From: JBBPZA01 sp963797015
GTDB lineage: Bacteria; Actinomycetota; Thermoleophilia; Solirubrobacterales; Solirubrobacteraceae
Reading direction: 5' to 3'
Assembly: GCA_963797015.1 (NCBI GenBank)
Contig: CAWCNV010000016.1
Coordinates: 62,001 to 126,000 of the forward strand
DNA length: 64,000 bases
The notes under the pieces were generated by a model, which saw nothing but the letters and a program-made list of their open reading frames with translations, did no database searches and was not told the DNA's origin. This document shows positions 42,341-51,202 of the stretch, one piece after another. The stretch's first letter is position 1. Each line of letters starts with the position of its first letter. A program made the position numbers and the translations under genes.

Positions 42341-43489
42341 GTGCTGGCCGTCGAGGAGACCTACGCGATCCCGCAGGAGCACCTCGACTTCCGCGACGCG
42401 ATCCGCCAGATGGCGCAGGAGCGGATCGCGCCTCGCGCCGCGGAGATCGACGCGACCGGCGAGTACCCGTGGGACGTCCGCGAGCTGCTCGCGGAGCACG
42501 ACATCCTCGGCCTGCCGTTCGCCGAGGAGTACGGCGGCACCGGCACCGGCGCGCTGATGCTCCAGCTGGCGGTCGAGGAGATCGCCAAGGCGTGCGCCTC
42601 GAGCGCCCTGATCCTCATGATCCAGGAGCTCGGCACGCTTCCGATCCAGCTCTTCGGCTCGGACGAGCAGAAGCAGGCCTGGCTGCCGCGCTGCGCGAGC
42701 GGCGAGTGGTCGCCGGCCTTCTGCCTGTCGGAGCCCGAGGCGGGCTCGGACCCGGCCTCCATGCGCACCACCGCGGTGCGCGACGGCGACGAGTGGGTCC
42801 TCAACGGAACCAAGAACTGGATCACGAACGCCACCATCGCCGACTTCTACGTCGTGTTCGCGATCACCGACCGCGAGCAGCGGCGCTCGAGCGCCTTCAT
42901 CGTCGAGAAGGACCGCCCGGGGTTCTCGGTGCCCAAGCTCGAGCACAAGATGGGGATCAGAGGCTCGCCGACCGGCCAGCCCGTGCTCGAGGACGTTCGC
43001 GTCCCCGCGGAGAACCTGATCGGCGACGAGGGCCGCGGCCTGTCCGTCGCGCTCGGGACGCTCGAGCGGACGCGCCTGAGCACGGCGGCCCAGGCGGTGG
43101 GGATCGCCCAGGGAGCGACCGACTACGCGCTCTCCTACGCCAAGGAGCGGATCACCTTCGGCAAGCCGATCCTCGAGCACCAGGCGATCCAGCTCAAGCT
43201 CGCCGACATGGAGACGCGAACCGCCGCGGCCCGTGAGCTGCTCTACAAGGCGTGCGCGATGGCCGACCGCAAGGAGCCCGGCCTGGGCAAGCACAGCTCG
43301 ATGGCCAAGCTGTTCGCCTCCGACACGGCGATGGCGGTGACGATCGACGCCGTCCAGGTCCTCGGCGGCTACGGCTACGTGACCGAGTACCCGGTCGAGC
43401 GCATGATGCGCGACGCCAAGATCACCCAGATCTACGAGGGAACGAACGAGATCCAGCGCCTGGTGATCGCGCGCGAGATGGCCCGCTGA
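42341..43489 (+). CDS. Acyl-CoA dehydrogenase
   Basis: A 382-residue protein from GTG 42341. AFCLSEPEAGSDPASM and WVLNGTKNWITNA are the two family signatures that bind flavin and substrate. The catalytic base is E366 in QIYEGTNEIQ. FAD-dependent, it introduces the trans-2 double bond in acyl-CoA, with electrons passing to ETF. The pattern is closest to short-chain or branched-chain members. The thiolase, SDR and WS/DGAT genes 2-6 kb downstream belong to the same fatty-acyl chemistry. Confidence 0.93.
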   Translation: MLAVEETYAIPQEHLDFRDAIRQMAQERIAPRAAEIDATGEYPWDVRELLAEHDILGLPFAEEYGGTGTGALMLQLAVEEIAKACASSALILMIQELGTLPIQLFGSDEQKQAWLPRCASGEWSPAFCLSEPEAGSDPASMRTTAVRDGDEWVLNGTKNWITNATIADFYVVFAITDREQRRSSAFIVEKDRPGFSVPKLEHKMGIRGSPTGQPVLEDVRVPAENLIGDEGRGLSVALGTLERTRLSTAAQAVGIAQGATDYALSYAKERITFGKPILEHQAIQLKLADMETRTAAARELLYKACAMADRKEPGLGKHSSMAKLFASDTAMAVTIDAVQVLGGYGYVTEYPVERMMRDAKITQIYEGTNEIQRLVIAREMAR

Positions 43490-43493
43490 GCGC

Positions 43494-43886
43494 CTAGTCC
43501 GCGAGCCCGGCCGCGGCCCAGGCGTCGCGGCTGTTGGTATAGATCTCGAAACGCGCGATCTTGCCGTCGGCGAACGAATATACGAACCAGTAGTCGCCGG
43601 TGACCGGCACGTCGCTGCCCCTCACGAGCGCCGACTGGCGTACGCGCGCCACGACGCGGTCCCCGGCGTCGACGAACTCGACCGTGGTGTAGGAGAAGCT
43701 GTCGAACCCCTCGGTCCACTCCGCGACGGCGCGCAGGACGCCCTCCCTGCCCTGGAAGAAGGCGCCCTCCGGCTCCGCACGGTAGGTGACGATCTCGTCG
43801 GTCGTCGCGTCGAGGGCCTCGTCGACGTCGCCGCGCTCGAACGCGGCAAGCGTGTTGCGTACGAGCTCGACGTTCTCCTCCGACAC
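43494..43886 (-). CDS. SnoaL-like / NTF2-family protein
   Basis: A 130-residue protein starting MSEENVELVRNTLAAFERGD, the standard opening of SnoaL-like proteins in this phylum. The strands end in DYWFVYSFADGKIARFEIY. The fold makes a small hydrophobic pocket; some members are isomerases or cyclases, but most have no known substrate. It lies convergent to the acyl-CoA dehydrogenase and divergent from the MOSC gene. Confidence 0.85.
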   Translation of the reverse strand: MSEENVELVRNTLAAFERGDVDEALDATTDEIVTYRAEPEGAFFQGREGVLRAVAEWTEGFDSFSYTTVEFVDAGDRVVARVRQSALVRGSDVPVTGDYWFVYSFADGKIARFEIYTNSRDAWAAAGLAD

Positions 43887-43923
43887 GCCCGGCCAGTATC
43901 GCGCGCGGAACTACGCTCCGCGC

Positions 43924-44802
43924 ATGGGCGATCCAGTCGGAAGCGTGGCCGGGCTGTGGCGCTATCCGGTCAAGTCGATGCAGGGCGAGCGTCTGGAGAG
44001 CGTCGCGGCGGGGATCCGGGGGCTCGCGGGCGACCGCTGCTGGGCAGTGGTCGACGTCGAGACGGGCAAGGTCGCGAGCGCCAAGCGGCCGAAGCTCTGG
44101 CAGCGGATGCTGGACTGCGCGGCCGCCTACGCGCAGGAGCCCGAGGCCGACGGCGAGGCGGCGCCATTGCGGATCACGCTGCCGGACGGGTGCGAGCTCT
44201 CGAGCGACGATCCCGAGCGCGACCGCGTGCTGTCCGAGGCCCTCGGACGGCGCGTGACGCTGTCGAGCCGGGCGGTGGAGGGGGCGAGCTATGAGCTCTC
44301 GGCGCGTGACTCCGAGGGCCTCGACGCGGCCGATCCCGACCGCCTCATCGACTCGCGCGTGGCGAAGTACGCGCCCACAGGCACGTTCTTCGACACCTGC
44401 ACGCTGCACGTCCTCACGACCGACACGCTCGACGGCCTCGCGCAGGCGTACCCCGAGGGCCGCTGGGACCCGCGCCGCTTCCGGCCGAACGTCCTCGTCG
44501 CCCTCGATGACCCGCCCGAAGGCGCGATCGCCGAGAGCGCCTGGACCGGCCACTCGCTCGAGCTCGGCTCTGAGGCGCGGGCGGCCGTGGGCACCCAGAT
44601 GCCGCGCTGCGTGATGACCACCCTGGCGCAGCCCGAGCTTCCCCGCGACCCGCTCATCCTCCGCACCCTCGCCCAGCGCAACCGCCAGGCGATCGACGGC
44701 CACGGCGTCTATGCCTGCCTGGGCGTACTCGCCAACGTGTCGAGGCGCGGAACGCTCACGGTCGGCGACCCGGTCGCGCTGTGCGAGCGGCCCCTTCGCT
44801 AG
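43924..44802 (+). CDS. MOSC domain protein
   Basis: A 292-residue protein from ATG 43924. The N-terminal beta-barrel (GSVAGLWRYPVKSMQGERL; DRCWAVVDVETGKVASAKRP) and the C-terminal MOSC domain with RFRPNVLV and TQMPRCVMTTL place it with the mARC/YcbX-like molybdenum-cofactor-sulfur proteins. The conserved cysteine in MPRCVM would bind Mo cofactor. Length fits. moeA at 54173 is in the same window but not adjacent. It would reduce N-hydroxylated compounds or carry sulfur. Confidence 0.88.
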   Translation: MGDPVGSVAGLWRYPVKSMQGERLESVAAGIRGLAGDRCWAVVDVETGKVASAKRPKLWQRMLDCAAAYAQEPEADGEAAPLRITLPDGCELSSDDPERDRVLSEALGRRVTLSSRAVEGASYELSARDSEGLDAADPDRLIDSRVAKYAPTGTFFDTCTLHVLTTDTLDGLAQAYPEGRWDPRRFRPNVLVALDDPPEGAIAESAWTGHSLELGSEARAAVGTQMPRCVMTTLAQPELPRDPLILRTLAQRNRQAIDGHGVYACLGVLANVSRRGTLTVGDPVALCERPLR

Positions 44803-44823
44803 GCCGCGGACTACGCTGAGCGC

Positions 44824-45486
44824 ATGGCGCGAAACGGCCGCATCCCGCTTCGCCGCGTGCTCACCGCCGCGGCGGTCTCGCTGCTACTGGGCCTCGCCTT
44901 CGTCGCCTTGGCCTGGGGCTTCAGCGACAGCTGGCTCGTCGGAATGCTCGAGCGCGTGGCGGTGTTCGCGGCGGGCGCGGTCGTGGTCTTCGGCGGGCTC
45001 GCGTGGGTCGTGCTCCGAATGGCCGACTGGCGCACGCCCGAGTCGGAGGAGGAGTTCGAGCAGGTCGTCGAGCGTTCGGAGCGGCTTGCGCGCGAGGGGC
45101 TCTCGGGCGACGACGAGTGGGACGAGGAGGACGACGACGACGGTTACGGCTGGGACGGTCTCGATCCGCGCGACCGCGACGACTTCGACCGGCTGGTTGC
45201 GCTCGCGCTCGACGACCTGCCGGTCGAGTTCCAGCGCGCGCTCGAGCAGGTCCCCGTGGTGGTGTCGGACAAGGGCCGGCGCCGGCGCGCGTACGGGCTC
45301 TACGAGGGCGACGGCGTCGCGCGCGACAACTTCCCGGACCGCATCGTGATCTTCCGCGACACGCTCGTACGCGACTTCGGCCACGACGCCGAGCGCTTGC
45401 GCGCGGAGGTGACGCGCACGGTCCGCCACGAGCTCGCGCACCACCTCGGGTGGAATGAGCCCGGCGTGCGGGGGCTGGGGCTGTAG
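44824..45486 (+). CDS. Membrane-anchored zincin-like metallopeptidase (DUF1025-type)
   Basis: A 220-residue protein. Two membrane helices (about 11-31 and 43-65) precede a very acidic loop (DDEWDEEDDDD, about 96-106) and a C-terminal metallopeptidase-like domain. HELAH (H202, E203, H206) is the zinc motif, followed by HLGWNE. The soluble part matches the short metallopeptidase family once called DUF1025; the membrane segment and acid loop are additions. Proteolytic activity in this family is not well documented. It starts 21 bases after the MOSC gene. Confidence 0.8.
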   Translation: MARNGRIPLRRVLTAAAVSLLLGLAFVALAWGFSDSWLVGMLERVAVFAAGAVVVFGGLAWVVLRMADWRTPESEEEFEQVVERSERLAREGLSGDDEWDEEDDDDGYGWDGLDPRDRDDFDRLVALALDDLPVEFQRALEQVPVVVSDKGRRRRAYGLYEGDGVARDNFPDRIVIFRDTLVRDFGHDAERLRAEVTRTVRHELAHHLGWNEPGVRGLGL

Positions 45487-45575
45487 GCGGGAGCGGCGCG
45501 CCGGGCTTGCGGCCCGGGGCGGGCGGGCGCGGCCCAATACACTCCTCGGCCCAAACGAGCAAGGAGCCTTCTGAG

Positions 45576-46736
45576 ATGCCCGAAGCCGTCATCGTCGATG
45601 CGATCCGCACGCCCATCGGTCGCGCGTTCAAGGGATCGCTCAAGGACGTCCGGGCCGACGAGCTCGCCGCGATCCCGCTCACCGCGCTGCAGGAGCGCAA
45701 TCCCGACGTCGACTTCGCCGAGACGCAGGACGTCATGATGGGCGCGGCGTCCTCGATCGGCGAGCAGGCCTACAACGTCGGCCGCAACGCCACGCTGCTC
45801 GCCGGCATCGACCACCACGTGCCCGCGACCACGGTGAACCGCTTCTGCGCGTCCTCGCTCCAGACCACGCGCATGGCCTTCCACGCGATCAAGGCAGGCG
45901 AGGGCGATCAGTACATCGCCGCCGGGGTCGAGTCGGTCTCCCGCGCGGGGCTCGGCGCCGGGATGCCCGACGAGCTCAAGCACCCCAAGCTCGACGGCTC
46001 CGACGGCTCGCTGTTCGACGTGTACATCGCGATGGGCCTCACCGCCGAGAACGTCGCCGACCGCTGCAAGGTGACCCGCGAGCAGCAGGACGAGTGGGCG
46101 GTGGTCTCGCAGAACCGTGCCGTCGATGCCCAGCAGTCCGGCCACTTCGACAAGGAGATCGTCGGGGTGCCCATGCCCGACGGGGGCGAGATGACCAAGG
46201 ACGACGGCCCGCGGCCCGGAACCACCATGGAGGTGCTGGCCGGGCTGAAGCCCGCGTTCCGCGAGGACGGGACGGTGACCGCCGGCAACTCGTGTCCGCT
46301 GAACGACGGCGCCGCCGCCGTGCTCGTGATGTCGGAGGAGAAGGCGCGCGAGAAGGGCCTCAAGCCCAAGGCACGCATCATCGCCTCCTCGGTCGCCGCG
46401 ATCCGCCCCGAGATCATGGGTCTCGGCCCGCTCCCGGCGGTCAGGTCCGTGCTCGAGCAGGCGGGCATGACGATCGAGGACATCGACGCGCTCGAGCTCA
46501 ACGAGGCGTTCGCCGCGCAGGTCGTGCCGTGCCGCGAGGAGTGGGGCATCGACGCCGACAAGCTCAACCCGTTCGGCGGCGCGATCGCCCTCGGCCACCC
46601 GTTCGGGATGACCGGGGCGCGCATCATGACGACGCTCCTCAACGACCTCGAGACGCTCGACGGCACGATCGGCCTCGAGACCATGTGCGTCGCCGGCGGC
46701 ATGGGCCAGGCGATGATCGTCGAGCGCCTGAACTAG
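45576..46736 (+). CDS. Acetyl-CoA acyltransferase (thiolase)
   Basis: A 386-residue protein from ATG 45576 (AAGGAG upstream; the longer open frame is not used). Catalytic residues are in place: C91 in VNRFCASSLQT, H341 in ALGHPFGMTG and C371 in MCVAGGMGQA. It cleaves 3-ketoacyl-CoA in beta-oxidation or condenses acetyl units. The acyl-CoA dehydrogenase before it and the 3-hydroxyacyl-CoA dehydrogenase-type SDR after it support beta-oxidation. Its stop overlaps the WS/DGAT stop in CTAG (46733-46736). Confidence 0.94.
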   Translation: MPEAVIVDAIRTPIGRAFKGSLKDVRADELAAIPLTALQERNPDVDFAETQDVMMGAASSIGEQAYNVGRNATLLAGIDHHVPATTVNRFCASSLQTTRMAFHAIKAGEGDQYIAAGVESVSRAGLGAGMPDELKHPKLDGSDGSLFDVYIAMGLTAENVADRCKVTREQQDEWAVVSQNRAVDAQQSGHFDKEIVGVPMPDGGEMTKDDGPRPGTTMEVLAGLKPAFREDGTVTAGNSCPLNDGAAAVLVMSEEKAREKGLKPKARIIASSVAAIRPEIMGLGPLPAVRSVLEQAGMTIEDIDALELNEAFAAQVVPCREEWGIDADKLNPFGGAIALGHPFGMTGARIMTTLLNDLETLDGTIGLETMCVAGGMGQAMIVERLN

Positions 46737-48118
46737 CTCGCCGCGCCCACGACCTCGGCGAGCGACTCGCGCAGCGCGTCGGCCGCCACCTCGAGTCCCG
46801 GGTCGAGGTCGCGGTCGGCGAGCAGGCCGAAGTAGACGCCGCCGTCGTAGGAGATGATCCCTACGGTCAGGCCCTGGTTGGCGGGGTTGAGCGGCACGAC
46901 GGGGTAGAGCTCGAGCAGCTTGCAGCCTTTGAGGTAGAAGGGCTCCTGGGGGCCGGGGACGTTGGAGACGACGAGGTTGAAGGCCAGCACTCCGCCCATC
47001 GCGCGCACGAGCATGCTCGAGGCCAGCGGCGGTGCCCAGCCCGTGGCGCCGGCCAGCAGCGCGCCGGCCTGCACCGCGGACGATTCCTTGAGCTCGCGCA
47101 TCTCGCTCGCCACGCGGCTGATGCGCTCGGCCGGAGCGGAGACCGACACCGGCAGGTCGACGAGCACGGTCGAGATCCGGTTGCCGGTCTGCCCGCGCTC
47201 CTCCTCGCGGCGCACGCTCACCGGGACCAGAGCGACGGGCTCGCGCTCGGGCCGCACGCCGGCCGCGTCCAGGTAGCGGCGCAGCATGCCGGCGACGATC
47301 GCGAGCAGCGCGTCGTTGACCGTTCCGCCGGCGGCCTTGCCCGCCGCCTTGAGCTGCGCCAGCGGCGCCTGCGCGGTCGCGAAGCGGCGGTTGGGAGTCA
47401 GCCCGGCGTTGAGCGGGGTGGGCGGAGCGGAGGGGCGCGTGCGGGCGAGCTGGGTGAGCACATCGGTGACGCGGCGAAGCTGATCGGTCGCCTCCCGCGG
47501 GCTCGTGTCGAGCGCGCGCTCGGCCGACTCGAGCAGGAGCTGCTGGCCGCGCAGGAGCGGCGCGGCGGCGCGCCGGACGAAGTCTCGCCGGCGGTCGTAG
47601 GGCCGCGCGCGCCACTCCTCGTCGGGAGGCGGGACCTCGAGCGGCTCGGGTGTCGGATCGAGCAGCACGGTGCCGATGTCCACCGCCGCCACCCCGTCGA
47701 CGAGCGCGTGGTGCATCTTGGCCACGATCGCCGACAGGTGGGTCCCGACCTCCTCGATGACGAAGAACTCCCACAACGGTCGCGAGCGGACCAGGCGCGT
47801 CGACATTTCCCGTGATACGAACGCGTCGAGCTCCGGGTAACCGCGGGGATCCGGCAGCGCCGCCGGCCGCAGGTGCCAGTGCAGGTCGAAGTCGGCGTCG
47901 TCGACCCACACCGGGTTGGTGACTCCGCGGGCGGGCTCCTGGAGCCGCTGGCGGTAGCGCGGCATGAGATGCAGCCGCGACTGCACGCGCTCGAGCACCG
48001 CGTCGTAGCGCATACCCTCACCGCGCTCGAAGACCAGCGCCGCGCCGACCGCCATGTTCACCGGCCCCACCTCGGCGGCGAGCGAGGCTCGGTCCGCGGG
48101 GGAGAGGGGCTCGGCCAT
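46733..48118 (-). CDS. Wax ester synthase/diacylglycerol acyltransferase (WS/DGAT)
   Basis: A 461-residue protein. The active-site motif HHALVDG occurs at residues 136-142. Later comes VSNVPGPQEPFYLKGC, the second family signature. Members esterify acyl-CoA to long alcohols or diacylglycerol, storing wax or triacylglycerol in lipid bodies, as in mycobacteria and rhodococci. It abuts the SDR gene upstream, which ends at 48119, so the two are one operon. Whether it makes wax or fat cannot be read from sequence. Confidence 0.93.
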   Translation of the reverse strand: MAEPLSPADRASLAAEVGPVNMAVGAALVFERGEGMRYDAVLERVQSRLHLMPRYRQRLQEPARGVTNPVWVDDADFDLHWHLRPAALPDPRGYPELDAFVSREMSTRLVRSRPLWEFFVIEEVGTHLSAIVAKMHHALVDGVAAVDIGTVLLDPTPEPLEVPPPDEEWRARPYDRRRDFVRRAAAPLLRGQQLLLESAERALDTSPREATDQLRRVTDVLTQLARTRPSAPPTPLNAGLTPNRRFATAQAPLAQLKAAGKAAGGTVNDALLAIVAGMLRRYLDAAGVRPEREPVALVPVSVRREEERGQTGNRISTVLVDLPVSVSAPAERISRVASEMRELKESSAVQAGALLAGATGWAPPLASSMLVRAMGGVLAFNLVVSNVPGPQEPFYLKGCKLLELYPVVPLNPANQGLTVGIISYDGGVYFGLLADRDLDPGLEVAADALRESLAEVVGAAS

Positions 48119-48889
48119 CTACCGCGGCGGCATGCGCAACGCGCCGTCCAGCCGGATGGTCTCGCCGTTGAGGACCTGGTTGGAGACGATGTGCAACGCG
48201 AGCGCGGCGAACTCCACAGGGCGGCCGAGGCGGCGCGGGAAGGGGATCTCGGCGGCCAGCGCGTCGCGCTTCTCCTGGGGGAGCGCGGCGAGCAGCGGCG
48301 TGTCGAACGTGCCGGGCGCGATCGTCACGACGCGAACGCCCTTGTCGGCGAGGTCGCGCGCGGCCGGCAGCGTCATGCCCACGATCGCGCCCTTGGACGC
48401 CGAGTACGCCACCTGGCCGATCTGACCGTCGAAGGCGGCGGCCGAGGCGGTGTTGACGCACACGCCGCGCTCGCCGGACTCGAGCGGCTCGGCTGCGAGC
48501 ATCGCGTGGGCGGCGAAGCGCAGCACGTTGAAGGTGCCGACGAGGTTGATGCCCAGGACGATCTCGAACGGCTCGAGGCGGTGCGGCCCGCGGCTGCTCG
48601 CGATCTTCTCCGGCCAGCCGACTCCCGCGCAGCACACCGAGATCCGAAGCCCGCCGTCCGAGGCCGCCGTCGCGCCCGCGACCGCCGCCTCGACCTGCTC
48701 GGCCTCGCGCACGTCGCACGCCGCGAAGCGGGCGCCCTCGCCCAACTCGGCGGCGAGCGCCTCGCCCTTCTCCGCGTTGACGTCGGCGATCGTGACCAAC
48801 GCCCCGTGCTCGTGCAGGCTGCGCGCGGTGGCCGCGCCCAGCCCGGAGGCCCCGCCCACGACGATCGCGCCGCTGCCCTCGATCCGCAT
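48119..48889 (-). CDS. Short-chain dehydrogenase, 3-hydroxyacyl-CoA dehydrogenase type II-like
   Basis: A 256-residue Rossmann enzyme. AIVVGGASGLGAATARSL binds NAD, VCCAGVG is the strand-4 motif, and AYSASKG holds the catalytic Tyr-x3-Lys. FEIVLGINLVGTFNVLRF and the C-terminus (NGETIRLDGALRMPPR) resemble type II 3-hydroxyacyl-CoA dehydrogenases (HSD17B10 branch). It would oxidise 3-hydroxyacyl-CoA for the thiolase next door. It sits directly upstream of the WS/DGAT gene without a gap. Confidence 0.88.
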   Translation of the reverse strand: MRIEGSGAIVVGGASGLGAATARSLHEHGALVTIADVNAEKGEALAAELGEGARFAACDVREAEQVEAAVAGATAASDGGLRISVCCAGVGWPEKIASSRGPHRLEPFEIVLGINLVGTFNVLRFAAHAMLAAEPLESGERGVCVNTASAAAFDGQIGQVAYSASKGAIVGMTLPAARDLADKGVRVVTIAPGTFDTPLLAALPQEKRDALAAEIPFPRRLGRPVEFAALALHIVSNQVLNGETIRLDGALRMPPR

Positions 48890-48901
48890 GCGAGCGCGAC
48901 C

Positions 48902-49894
48902 CTACTGAACGGAGGAGAGCGAAAGCCCGAACAGCCCGTCCGGGTCGGTGAGCAGCGCGTCGAGAACGAGCCCCGCCGCGGCGAGGTCGTCCCGCAGCCG
49001 CTCGGGCGTGAACTTGGCGCTGATCTCGGTGCGCAGCTCCTCGCCGGCGGCGAACTCGACCTGCAGCCCGAGCGCGTCGATCCAGACGGTGCACGCGCGC
49101 GTGGCCCGCAGCCGCATCTCGACCCACTGGCGCCTGCGGTCGAAGAACGCCACGTGCTCGAACACCTCGGGGTCGAAGCTCGCGTCGAGCTCGCGGTTGA
49201 GCACGTGCAGGAGGTTGCGGTTGAAGTCCGCGGTCACCCCCGCGGCGTCGTCGTAGGCCGCCTCGATCACGCGCGGGTCCTTGACCAGGTCGGTCCCCAG
49301 CAGGAACTGATCGCCCGGCCGCAACAGGCGTGCGATCGAGCGCAGCAGCCGGCGCCGGGTCCCGGGCGGGAAGTTCCCGATCGTCCCGCCCAGCAGCGCG
49401 ACAAGCCTCGGCGTGCCGTCGTCGGGGGACGGGATGCGGTCGAGGTGGCGCTCGAAGTCGCCGACCACGCCGTGCACCGCGAGCCCCGGCAGCTCGTCCA
49501 CCAACGCAGTCGCGCAGTCGCGTAGCGCGGCGGCGGAGACGTCCACCGGCACGTAGCGCCGGAGCGTCCCCTCGTGCTCCATCGCTCCCAGCAGCAGCCG
49601 CGCCTTGGTCGGCGCCCCCGACCCGAGCTCGACCAGCTCGCCGGCTCCGGAGCGCGCGACGATCTCGGGCGAGCGCTCGTGCAGGATGGCCAGCTCGGCC
49701 CGCGTCGGGTAGTACTCGGGCTGGTCGCAGATGCGCTCGAAGAGCTCAGAGCCGCGCGCGTCGTAGAAGTGCTTGGGCGGGAGCTCCTTGAACGGCTTCG
49801 TCAGCCCGTCGAGCACGTCGTCGGCGAGGCGGCGCTCGCCGTCCTGCTCGAGGTGCGCGTCGATCCGGACCTCGCCGGCGGCCACGCCGGTCAC
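48902..49894 (-). CDS. egtD: L-histidine N-alpha-methyltransferase EgtD
   Basis: A 330-residue protein from GTG 49894, overlapping egtB by four bases (GTGA). LPPKHFYDARGSELFERIC and PEYYPTRAELAIL are EgtD hallmarks, ELGSGAPTKARLLL is the SAM motif and ALLGGTIGNFPPG follows. It trimethylates histidine to hercynine, the first step of ergothioneine synthesis, in the cytosol. Its partner EgtB is encoded immediately upstream, so the assignment is strong. Confidence 0.95.
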   Translation of the reverse strand: MTGVAAGEVRIDAHLEQDGERRLADDVLDGLTKPFKELPPKHFYDARGSELFERICDQPEYYPTRAELAILHERSPEIVARSGAGELVELGSGAPTKARLLLGAMEHEGTLRRYVPVDVSAAALRDCATALVDELPGLAVHGVVGDFERHLDRIPSPDDGTPRLVALLGGTIGNFPPGTRRRLLRSIARLLRPGDQFLLGTDLVKDPRVIEAAYDDAAGVTADFNRNLLHVLNRELDASFDPEVFEHVAFFDRRRQWVEMRLRATRACTVWIDALGLQVEFAAGEELRTEISAKFTPERLRDDLAAAGLVLDALLTDPDGLFGLSLSSVQ

Positions 49895-51162
49895 GACACG
49901 TCTCCGGCCAGGCGCACGCCGGCGAAGATCTGGCGGCGCTGGGGCAGGTCCCAGTTGCGGAAGGTCGGCACGCCGACGCGCGCGGCCGTCGCCCACGAGC
50001 CACCGCGCAGGACGTGGTAGTCCGAGCCGAAGAAGACCTCCGAGTACTCGCGGTAGGGGTGGGCCGCGAAGCCGGGGTACGGGCCGAAGTCGCTCCCCGT
50101 CCACTCCCACACGTCGCCGGACATTCCCAGCGCCCCGCACGGGCTCGCGCCCGCGGTGAGCGCACCGGCGCGCGCGGGACCCGGGAGCTTCGCGTCGAGG
50201 TTGGCGCGCGGGGCGTCAGGGCGCTCCTCGCCCCACGGCCAGCGCCGCTTCGTCTGGGCCGCCTGGTCCCAGGTCGCCGCCTTCTCCCACTCGGCCTCGG
50301 TGGGGAGCCGCAGCCCATGCGCGCGGGCGAAGGCGTCGGCCTCGAACCAGGAGACGTGAACGACGGGCTTGTCCGGGTCGAGGTCCTCGAGCGCGCCCAG
50401 GCGCCACTCCCGCCCGTCGTCCGTCCAGCCCATGGGGTGGGTGATGTCGTACTCCTCCTTCCAGTGCCAGGCCTCGTCGGTCCACCACTCGCGGCGCTCG
50501 TAGCCGCCGCCCTCGGCGAAATGCATCCAGGTCGCGTTCGTCACCGGCGTGCGGCCGATGCGGAAGGCCGGAAGGTCGACGCGATGGCGGCGGCGCTCGT
50601 TGTCGTAGGCGAAGCCCTCGGGTCCCGCACCGAGCTCGAACGGGCCGGCCGGCACCTCGACGGTCTCCAGGCCGGTGTGGCGTTCCGACGGCGACGACTC
50701 GCCGCCTCTGGACGCCGGCGGCCGGCCGCCGTGCAGGCGCGCGAGCTGCATGGTCTGCAGCATCGTCTCCTGGTGCTGGAGCTCGTGGCGGACGACCAGC
50801 TCGGGGATCGGCGAGGAGCCGGCGCCGCGCTCGAGCACCTCGCGCGCGCTCTCGCGGACCTGCTCGAGATAGGCGCGCGCGTCTCCAGGGCCCAGGAACG
50901 GGAGCTCGCCGCGCCCGGCGCGCGGGGTCTCGAACGCGTCGTAGACCTCCGCGAGGTCGCCGCGCAGCATCGGCGCGCCGCCCAGGCGGTGGACCAGCCA
51001 CAGGTCCTCGAACGCCGCGATGTGGCCCAGGTCCCACACCAGCGGGCTCATGAGCGGCGAATGCACGCGCTCCAGCTCGTCGTCCGGGATCCCGTCGACC
51101 AGCGCGAGCGTGCGACGCCTCGCGTCCGTAAGCGGCTCGGTGACGGAAACGGTCACGGTCAT
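49891..51162 (-). CDS. egtB: Ergothioneine sulfoxide synthase EgtB
   Basis: A 423-residue protein from ATG 51162 (an in-frame ATG further up is not used). The N-terminal DinB-like domain has the iron ligands H47 (DLGHIAAFE), H136 and H140 (RHELQHQE). The C-terminal FGE-sulfatase domain has WMHFAEGGGY, PVVHVSWFEADAFARAHGLR, GDVWEWTGSDF and the ending VLRGGSWATA. It joins hercynine with a thiol donor (gamma-Glu-Cys or cysteine) by oxygen-dependent iron chemistry. No egtC, egtA or egtE gene is adjacent. Confidence 0.94.
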   Translation of the reverse strand: MTVTVSVTEPLTDARRRTLALVDGIPDDELERVHSPLMSPLVWDLGHIAAFEDLWLVHRLGGAPMLRGDLAEVYDAFETPRAGRGELPFLGPGDARAYLEQVRESAREVLERGAGSSPIPELVVRHELQHQETMLQTMQLARLHGGRPPASRGGESSPSERHTGLETVEVPAGPFELGAGPEGFAYDNERRRHRVDLPAFRIGRTPVTNATWMHFAEGGGYERREWWTDEAWHWKEEYDITHPMGWTDDGREWRLGALEDLDPDKPVVHVSWFEADAFARAHGLRLPTEAEWEKAATWDQAAQTKRRWPWGEERPDAPRANLDAKLPGPARAGALTAGASPCGALGMSGDVWEWTGSDFGPYPGFAAHPYREYSEVFFGSDYHVLRGGSWATAARVGVPTFRNWDLPQRRQIFAGVRLAGDVS

Positions 51163-51202
51163 GTGAGCGTCAACGGTACCCGTCTGCGAACGGGCGGAAG
51201 CG

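Noticed and set aside
45300..47909. 869-codon minus-strand frame across thiolase and WS/DGAT
   Set aside because: It is out of frame with both clear enzymes, is rich in Arg, Ala and Gly, and contains no motif.
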